Shown here one piece after another: positions 58,313 to 64,000 of a DNA stretch of 64,000 nucleotides (positions are counted from its first letter, which is position 1; the number at the start of each line of letters is the position of its first letter). The stretch is taken from the NCBI GenBank assembly GCA_023953905.1, contig JAMLJA010000009.1, positions 1 to 64,000 on the forward strand. Direction: 5' to 3'. Below the pieces are notes generated by a model that was not told where the DNA came from, ran no database searches, and saw nothing but the letters and a program-made list of their open reading frames with translations. The translations under genes were made by a program, and so were the position numbers. Source of the DNA: Rhizobiaceae bacterium (GTDB lineage Bacteria > Pseudomonadota > Alphaproteobacteria > Rhizobiales > Rhizobiaceae).

Positions 58313-60052
58313 GTGCTGAGCGGGTTTGGGGAATTGTCTAGCAAGAACGGTTTAGACGTAGATACCGCGCCCAACTCCGCACCTGCCGTGACTGGCAAAG
58401 GCTCAAGAGGGTCGCTTTCGATCACCCTTCTGCTTGGCCTCTTGATTGCGGCCGCAATCGTGCCGCCGCTGCTTTTCTCCGTGTTTTTGCTGGATCGCAA
58501 CAATCGGGCGCAAAGCGATGTGGTATCCACACTTGCAGAAGCCGCTGCGGGGGCTGCCGTCCAGACGATCGACAGCCAATTGGCTGGCATGATCACCACG
58601 TTGCGCGGCCTGTCGACGTCAGAGGCGCTACAGAACGACAATCTTTCGGATTTCTACAACAGCGCGCGCAGCGCTCTTGATGGAACCGAATCCTTCGTCA
58701 TCGTTCTCGATGCGCAGCTCAATCAGCTCTTGAACACACGTCGGCCCTATGGCGACGTATTGGGAAAGACCTCTGACCCGCGCTCGGCGCAACGCGCACT
58801 GGATGACGGCAAACCGGTCATCTCGGACGGATTCTTTGGTCGGACGGCGGAAAAATGGGTCTTCAACATCATTCTGCCGTGGACGCCGGACAATAGCAGG
58901 CGCCTGCTTCTGGTCCTCACCCAGAATGCGGCCTCACTCGCCAGTGCGCTTTCCATGCAGGATTTCCGCGCTGGCTGGAATGCCGTCATCATCGACAACA
59001 ACGGCATGGTCATGGCGTCGACGATGATGTCTTCCGATGTCGGCAAGCCGTTCTTCCTGGTGGACGCCGCGCTTGCCGACGGGCCCGTTGAGCGGCATGC
59101 GAGCATGGACGGGAAGCAATTCGAACTTATCGTCAAGCGATCGGCATTGAGCGGGTGGAAGGTCATTTTGTGGGCGGAGCAGGATGCCGTACAGCGTCCG
59201 TTGGAGCGGACCCTGCAATTGCTCATGCTGGGCGGCGTTACAATGATCGCGGTCGGTGGCGTCGCGGCATGGCTGTTCGGCCGCCAGATTTCCAAGTCGG
59301 TGCGACGCCTGGCGCGGGACGCCCATCGACTGGGCGTCGGCGAGGAAGTCGTTGCCACCGTCTATCCAGTGCGTGAACTGACGCGCGTCTCTGCCGCCAT
59401 GGCCGAGGCAGCCATGCAAAGACGCGCTTCGGAGAATGAGGTCCGCTTCCTGATGCGCGAGGTCGCGCACCGTTCGAAAAACCAGCTCACCGTGGTGTCT
59501 TCGATTGCCAAGCAGAGCGCACGCAATGCGAGAAGTGTTGCTGAGTTCAGCGAGAGCTTCCAACAGCGTCTTATGGGTTTGGCGCGTTCGACCGATCTTC
59601 TTATCGCCGGCAGTGTCGCGGGTGTCGAACTGAGCGAACTGATCAATGTCCAGCTCGAACCATTCCGGCCGACTGATGCGTCCCGGGCGCTGGTCGCCGG
59701 TCCGAGGTTTCGATTGTCCCTTCAGGCGGCGCAGACCATCGGTCTGGCTATGCATGAAATGGCGACCAATGCCGCAAAATACGGGGCGTTTTCGGTTCCT
59801 TCCGGTCGCCTTGCCGTGCGCTGGGAGGTCAAGGACGGCAAGCTTACGCTTCTTTGGCGCGAGCATGTGCCGAACCCGCCGACCCCAACCGATCATAAGG
59901 GCTTCGGTTCACAGCTGATCGAGCGGATGCTCGTCGGTGCCCTGAACGCGGAGTATCAGCGCGAATTTCTCCCCGATGGGCTGGAGGCACGCTTCGTCTT
60001 CACCGTCGAGGCGTTGAAGGCCACCCCGAAGACGCTCGACGAGGCCGGTTAA
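58313..60052 (+). CDS. membrane sensor histidine kinase, HWE family
   Basis: Two transmembrane helices (about 36-60 and 303-323) bracket a sensor domain of about 240 residues resembling dCACHE sensors; a HAMP-like linker follows. The kinase part has the phospho-His box REVAHRSKNQL (His386), the N-box HEMATNAAKYGAFS and the WRE segment that defines HWE kinases. No response regulator is adjacent, so it is an orphan. HWE kinases in Rhizobiales often feed the general stress response or light pathways; the stimulus here is unknown. The start is a GTG. Confidence 0.9.
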   Translation: MLSGFGELSSKNGLDVDTAPNSAPAVTGKGSRGSLSITLLLGLLIAAAIVPPLLFSVFLLDRNNRAQSDVVSTLAEAAAGAAVQTIDSQLAGMITTLRGLSTSEALQNDNLSDFYNSARSALDGTESFVIVLDAQLNQLLNTRRPYGDVLGKTSDPRSAQRALDDGKPVISDGFFGRTAEKWVFNIILPWTPDNSRRLLLVLTQNAASLASALSMQDFRAGWNAVIIDNNGMVMASTMMSSDVGKPFFLVDAALADGPVERHASMDGKQFELIVKRSALSGWKVILWAEQDAVQRPLERTLQLLMLGGVTMIAVGGVAAWLFGRQISKSVRRLARDAHRLGVGEEVVATVYPVRELTRVSAAMAEAAMQRRASENEVRFLMREVAHRSKNQLTVVSSIAKQSARNARSVAEFSESFQQRLMGLARSTDLLIAGSVAGVELSELINVQLEPFRPTDASRALVAGPRFRLSLQAAQTIGLAMHEMATNAAKYGAFSVPSGRLAVRWEVKDGKLTLLWREHVPNPPTPTDHKGFGSQLIERMLVGALNAEYQREFLPDGLEARFVFTVEALKATPKTLDEAG

Positions 60053-60199
60053 GGCGGTTCAAGGAATTCGCTGGCGTTTTTCGGCCGTTTCCCCTATATG
60101 CGCGGCATCATTGCGCCATTAGCAATGCTCACGGCCCTTGCTGGACGACATCTCGGCTCTGGGCGTCTTGTTTCCTATTGTACAGAAAGGAAGAATCCG

Positions 60200-60469
60200 A
60201 TGTCGATTACTGCTGAGCGCAAGCAGGCGCTCATGACCGAGTTCGCAACCGCTGCTGGCGATACCGGCTCCCCTGAAGTTCAGGTGGCGATCCTGACCGA
60301 GAGGATCAAGAACCTGACCGAACACTTCAAGGAGCACAAGAAGGACAATCATTCCCGCCGCGGTCTTCTCGCGCTGGTTTCACAGCGTCGTCGCTTGCTC
60401 GACTATCTGAAGGGCAAGGACCAGTCCCGTTACTCGACAATCATCGAGAAGCTGGGTCTGCGTCGCTGA
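60200..60469 (+). CDS. rpsO: 30S ribosomal protein S15
   Basis: Primary 16S rRNA-binding protein of 89 residues with the standard [34 protein letters not shown] and IEKLGLRR motifs. The ATG at 60200 follows AAGGA. It precedes pnp, the conserved rpsO-pnp order. A 140-base leader could hold the usual autoregulatory structure. Confidence 0.97.
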   Translation: MSITAERKQALMTEFATAAGDTGSPEVQVAILTERIKNLTEHFKEHKKDNHSRRGLLALVSQRRRLLDYLKGKDQSRYSTIIEKLGLRR

Positions 60470-60481
60470 TCTCTTGAATGG

Positions 60482-60511
60482 ACGCCGGGCATCCTAAAGA
60501 TCGCCCGGCGT
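60482..60511 (+). terminator. hairpin in the rpsO-pnp gap
   Basis: ACGCCGGGC (60482-60490) pairs perfectly with GCCCGGCGT (60503-60511) around a 12-base loop, with no T-run. In E. coli this gap holds processing sites for RNase E and RNase III that control pnp; this stem may serve likewise. Confidence 0.5.
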
Positions 60512-60747
60512 TCGCGCATTGGGTCGGCCGCTGGCTGGCCTTACCGTTTCCGGGATAGAGGGCAATTCCTGGAACGACCATGGATCGGTCATGGGGCAGG
60601 ATTGCAGGACGCTTGCAGCATTGTGAAATGCTGAAATGACAAGCCTCCCGTTGTCTTGCCCATGGCTCGTCCGATGTACGAAGCGAGGAAAGTGTCTGTC
60701 GCGCCTTTCGACAAGGCGGTGCGCTTTCCGCACATGAAGGACAGGAT

Positions 60748-62895
60748 ATGTTCAAACACCACAAAGTGGAAATCGAGTGGGCAGGTCGCCCGCTCATTCT
60801 TGAAACCGGCAAGATTGCCCGTCAGGCCGACGGTGCTGTGCTTGCCACCTACGGCGAGACCGTCGTTCTGGCGACTGTCGTTTCGGCAAAGGAACCGAAG
60901 CCGGGCTTCGATTTCTTCCCGCTGACCGTCAACTATCAGGAAAAGACCTATGCTGCCGGCAAGATTCCCGGTGGCTTCTTCAAGCGTGAGGGCCGTCCGA
61001 GCGAGAAGGAGACGCTGGTTTCGCGTCTCATCGATCGCCCGATCCGCCCGCTTTTCGCGAACGGCTACAAGAACGACACGCAGGTCGTCGTTACCGTGGT
61101 TCAGCACGACCTTGAGAACGATCCCGACATTCTCGCGATCGTCGCGACGTCCGCTGCTCTGACGCTGTCCGGCGTGCCCTTCATGGGTCCGATCGGCGGT
61201 GCGCGCGTCGGCTACATCAATGGTGAGTACAAGCTGAACCCGCATCTCGACGAGATGCCGGAATCCAAGCTCGATCTGGTTGTCGCCGGTACGGCAGACG
61301 CCGTGCTGATGGTGGAATCGGAGGCCCAGGAGCTTCCCGAGGACGTCATGCTCGGCGCGGTGATGTTCGGTCAGAAGGGTTTCCAGCCGGTCATCGACGC
61401 GATCATCAAGCTTGCAGAGGTTGCCGCCAAGGATCCTCGCGACTTCACGCCGCCGAGCTTTGACGAGCTTGAGAAGGAGATGCTCGGCATCGCCGAAGCA
61501 GATCTGCGCGAAGCCTACAAGATCACGGATAAGCAGGCCCGCTACGTCGCCGTTGACGCCGCCAAGGCAAAAGTGAAGGCGCATTTCGCGGCTGAGGGCG
61601 ACGAGCCGGCAAAGTATGCTGCCGAACAGGTTGCAACCGTGTTCAAGGACTTGCAGGCCAAGATCGTTCGTTGGAACATTCTTGATACCGGAGGTCGTAT
61701 CGACGGACGTGATCTCAAGACCGTTCGCCCGATCGTGTCGGAAGTTGGTATCCTGCCGCGTACGCACGGTTCGGCTCTATTCACCCGCGGTGAGACCCAG
61801 GCCATCGTGGTTGCCACGCTTGGCACCGGTGAAGATGAGCAGTTCATCGATGCGCTGACGGGTACGTACAAGGAGACGTTCCTCCTGCACTATAACTTCC
61901 CGCCCTATTCCGTAGGCGAGACCGGCCGCATGGGTTCGCCCGGACGTCGCGAAATCGGTCATGGCAAGCTCGCATGGCGCGCCGTGCATCCGGTTCTGCC
62001 TCCTGTCGAACAGTTCCCCTACACGCTGCGCGTCGTTTCCGAGATCACGGAGTCGAACGGATCATCCTCCATGGCGACCGTTTGCGGTACGTCGCTCGCG
62101 CTGATGGATGCGGGCGTTCCGCTCCAGCGGCCGGTTGCCGGCATCGCCATGGGCCTGATCAAGGAAGGCGAGCGCTTTGCCGTTCTGTCCGATATTCTTG
62201 GCGACGAGGATCACCTTGGCGACATGGACTTCAAGGTGGCAGGCACCGACAACGGCATCACCTCCCTCCAGATGGACATCAAGATCGATGGCATCACCGA
62301 GGAGATCATGCAGGTCGCGCTCGATCAGGCAAAGGGCGGCCGTCTGCATATTCTCGGCGAAATGGCGAAGGCCATTTCCGAGAGCCGTGGCCAGCTTGGC
62401 GAGTTCGCTCCGCGCATCGAAGTGATGAACATTCCGACCGACAAGATCCGCGACGTTATCGGTTCGGGCGGTAAGGTGATCCGCGAGATCGTCGAGAAGA
62501 CTGGCGCCAAGATCAACATCGAGGATGACGGCACCGTCAAGATCGCTTCGTCAAACGCCAAGGAGATCGAGGCGGCCAAGAAGTGGATCCATACCATCGT
62601 GGCTGAGCCGGAAGTCGGCGAGATCTACGAAGGTACGGTCGTCAAGACTGCCGATTTCGGCGCGTTCGTGAACTTCTTCGGCCCGCGTGACGGCCTGGTC
62701 CATATCTCGCAGCTGGCGGATGCCCGCGTGCAGAAGACCACCGATGTCGTCAAGGAAGGCCAGAAGGTCTGGGTCAAGCTCATGGGCTTCGACGAGCGCG
62801 GCAAGGTTCGCCTGTCGATGAAGGTCGTCGACCAGGAGACCGGCAAGGAGATCGTACGCGAGAAGAAGAGCGAGTCGGAAGACAGCGCCGCCTGA
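60748..62895 (+). CDS. pnp: polyribonucleotide nucleotidyltransferase (PNPase)
   Basis: Phosphorolytic 3'-5' exoribonuclease of the degradosome. The 715 residues hold two RNase PH domains, an N-terminal KFxxG-like region, the catalytic [20 protein letters not shown] segment, KH ([17 protein letters not shown]) and S1 ([19 protein letters not shown]). Length is normal. The 278-base gap after rpsO could hold a post-transcriptional control region. Confidence 0.97.
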   Translation: MFKHHKVEIEWAGRPLILETGKIARQADGAVLATYGETVVLATVVSAKEPKPGFDFFPLTVNYQEKTYAAGKIPGGFFKREGRPSEKETLVSRLIDRPIRPLFANGYKNDTQVVVTVVQHDLENDPDILAIVATSAALTLSGVPFMGPIGGARVGYINGEYKLNPHLDEMPESKLDLVVAGTADAVLMVESEAQELPEDVMLGAVMFGQKGFQPVIDAIIKLAEVAAKDPRDFTPPSFDELEKEMLGIAEADLREAYKITDKQARYVAVDAAKAKVKAHFAAEGDEPAKYAAEQVATVFKDLQAKIVRWNILDTGGRIDGRDLKTVRPIVSEVGILPRTHGSALFTRGETQAIVVATLGTGEDEQFIDALTGTYKETFLLHYNFPPYSVGETGRMGSPGRREIGHGKLAWRAVHPVLPPVEQFPYTLRVVSEITESNGSSSMATVCGTSLALMDAGVPLQRPVAGIAMGLIKEGERFAVLSDILGDEDHLGDMDFKVAGTDNGITSLQMDIKIDGITEEIMQVALDQAKGGRLHILGEMAKAISESRGQLGEFAPRIEVMNIPTDKIRDVIGSGGKVIREIVEKTGAKINIEDDGTVKIASSNAKEIEAAKKWIHTIVAEPEVGEIYEGTVVKTADFGAFVNFFGPRDGLVHISQLADARVQKTTDVVKEGQKVWVKLMGFDERGKVRLSMKVVDQETGKEIVREKKSESEDSAA

Positions 62896-62919
62896 TCGCG
62901 CACTACGACGTAATATCAT

Positions 62920-62950
62920 TGGGCGCGGTCGTGAGGCCGCGCCCATTTTC
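62920..62950 (+). terminator. intrinsic terminator after pnp
   Basis: TGGGCGCGG (62920-62928) pairs perfectly with CCGCGCCCA (62937-62945) around an eight-base loop, followed by TTTTC. Confidence 0.85.
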
Positions 62951-63012
62951 GTTCCTTGCCCCTCCATGTTCTCGAAGGGCAATCTGCAGATGCCGTGTTT
63001 GGTTGAGCGCCC

Positions 63013-64000
63013 ATGATATCCGACAGACTAAAGACGCTCCTATATCCACTCGATCAGGGGACACTATCGCTTCCACCAAAGGGCAGCGTTCTATGTCTCG
63101 GCGCTGAAGCGGGATTGCCGCTGGCGAGGGCGCTGGACGATGCTGAACTCGTCTGCGTGCAAGGTTTCCGCCCCACTTTCCTGGCGCTAAAGCGCGCCGG
63201 ATTGAAAGTGGTTCCCGAGCCGGAAGGTATGGATTACGACGCGGCCTTGGTTCTGTGCGGCAAACATCGCGGGCAGAATGAAGCCTGGATCGCTCAGGCT
63301 TTGACGCGAGCCCGCAAGGGCGGCCTTGTGATTGTCGGCGGCGCAAAGACCGACGGAGTGGTCAGTCTCCACAAGCGGCTTTCTCAGTTCGCAACCGTGG
63401 CAGGTCGCGCATCCAAGCATCATGGACTGGTATTCTGGCTCGAAAACGATGATGACGCCAAAAGATATATCAATGATATATCTCCAGAAAAACATATAGT
63501 TACCGTAGAGCAAGATCAGCCTGATAATTCGGGAACGCCATTGGTCTTCCAGACTGCTTCAGGCATGTTCTCCCATCAGCAGATCGATCCGGGCTCACGG
63601 CTGCTTGTGCAATGTCTGCCTGAGAGGCTGAAGGGCGCGGCAGCTGATTTCTGTGCGGGTTGGGGATATCTTTCGGTGGCCTTGGCGCGGCGCGACACGG
63701 CAATCAAGAGCATTGACCTCTTTGAAGCGGACCATGCTTCGCTGGAAGCCGCGCGGGTTAACATGGCTTGTCTGGCGCCAGGAGTTGCAGCGCGGTTCTT
63801 CTGGCACGATCTCGTGGGCGAAGATGTTTCGGACCGATACGATCTGATCGTCTTGAATCCACCATTCCACGCTGGCCGCGCTGCTGAACCAGCGCTTGGG
63901 GAAGCTATCATCGCGCGTGCGGCGCGTTCCCTGAAACTCGGCGGTCGCCTCTTCGTCGTCGCGAACCGGCAATTGCCGTATGAGCGCACACTCGCGACCG
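63013..64000 (+). CDS. rsmC: 16S rRNA (guanine 1207 N2)-methyltransferase RsmC-like, cut by the right edge
   Basis: SAM-dependent methyltransferase; 329 codons are visible and the frame is still open at the window end. The N-terminal half is a degenerate methyltransferase fold (VLCLGAEAGLPLA). The C-terminal half is the active one, with LKGAAADFCAGWGYLSVALA for SAM and the catalytic LNPPFH motif. That two-domain layout is RsmC/RlmG. The linker (about residues 148-175) is AT-rich and contains a perfect nine-base hairpin. The start is the ATG at 63013 without a strong ribosome binding site. Confidence 0.87.
   Translation, partial: MISDRLKTLLYPLDQGTLSLPPKGSVLCLGAEAGLPLARALDDAELVCVQGFRPTFLALKRAGLKVVPEPEGMDYDAALVLCGKHRGQNEAWIAQALTRARKGGLVIVGGAKTDGVVSLHKRLSQFATVAGRASKHHGLVFWLENDDDAKRYINDISPEKHIVTVEQDQPDNSGTPLVFQTASGMFSHQQIDPGSRLLVQCLPERLKGAAADFCAGWGYLSVALARRDTAIKSIDLFEADHASLEAARVNMACLAPGVAARFFWHDLVGEDVSDRYDLIVLNPPFHAGRAAEPALGEAIIARAARSLKLGGRLFVVANRQLPYERTLAT
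63463..63483 (+). repeat. AT-rich perfect hairpin inside rsmC
   Basis: AGATATATC, three bases AAT, GATATATCT: a perfect nine-base inverted repeat inside a coding region whose neighbours are GC-rich. It falls between the two methyltransferase domains. Confidence 0.6.

Noticed and set aside
1..64000. CRISPR arrays, insertion sequences, prophage genes, toxin-antitoxin pairs and anti-phage defence genes
   Set aside because: None was seen on reading both strands. The caspase is secreted and lacks the usual defence partners, so I do not call it a phage-defence gene.

Overview
This 64 kb window reads as chromosomal DNA of a free-living alphaproteobacterium of the order Rhizobiales, most like the Phyllobacteriaceae group (Mesorhizobium and relatives). 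That placement is inferred from gene order (tsaB-rimI-plsC-miaB-phoH-ybeY-corC-lnt-HTH-metK-trmB-rimP-nusA-ylxR-infB-rbfA-truB), the ubiE-ubiB-coaBC block, high GC, and GTG/TTG starts with ATGA overlaps. I see no transposase, integrase, phage gene, CRISPR array or rRNA. There is one tRNA (Ser, GGA anticodon). The last gene (rsmC-like) runs off the right edge.

Layout. 0.2-5.5 kb: assorted single genes (L,D-transpeptidase, LysR regulator, carboxymuconolactone decarboxylase-like protein, GNAT acetyltransferase, tRNA-Ser, small membrane protein, msrA). 5.7-15.7 kb: a nucleoside uptake and salvage block, with a BMP-family binding protein, a sugar-type ABC ATPase, two permeases, cdd, purine nucleoside phosphorylase and deoA on +, and add and upp on -. 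A slyX gene and a periplasmic-type aspartic protease sit among them. 15.8-19.5 kb: ubiE, ubiB, coaBC. 19.5-23.3 kb: an ECF sigma factor (SigF type) and its membrane anti-sigma (NrsF) face a bufferin operon (precursor peptide, MNIO enzyme, partner protein, DoxX). The gap between them carries two divergent copies of GTAACN-N16-CGAA, the form of the Caulobacter SigF promoter. 23.4-26.3 kb: a secreted caspase-family protein and a small secreted protein whose last 20 residues form a regular C-x5-C-x5-C-x5-C-W array packed with Tyr and Trp. This is my best candidate for an undescribed system.

26.4-36.9 kb: pncB, a polytopic membrane protein overlapping it, a five-gene branched-chain-amino-acid-type ABC importer followed by a HyuA-like hydantoinase/oxoprolinase, and a glutaredoxin-MauE fusion. 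37.0-39.2 kb: glcB (malate synthase G), whose leader can fold into a three-way junction with an 18-bp closing stem covering the ribosome binding site. 39.2-62.9 kb: a long housekeeping stretch for tRNA modification, envelope, ribosome maturation, translation and RNA decay. It includes a promoter plus intrinsic terminator in front of rimP-nusA-infB that looks like a transcription attenuator, and a hairpin leader before metK.

The genes fall into coherent units. Imported nucleosides are deaminated or phosphorolysed to free bases, which upp can recycle. Metal or oxidant stress sensed by NrsF would free SigF to switch on copper-binding bufferin synthesis. RimP, NusA, IF2, RbfA and TruB couple transcription, ribosome maturation and initiation. 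All functions are read from motifs and context; nothing was searched against a database.
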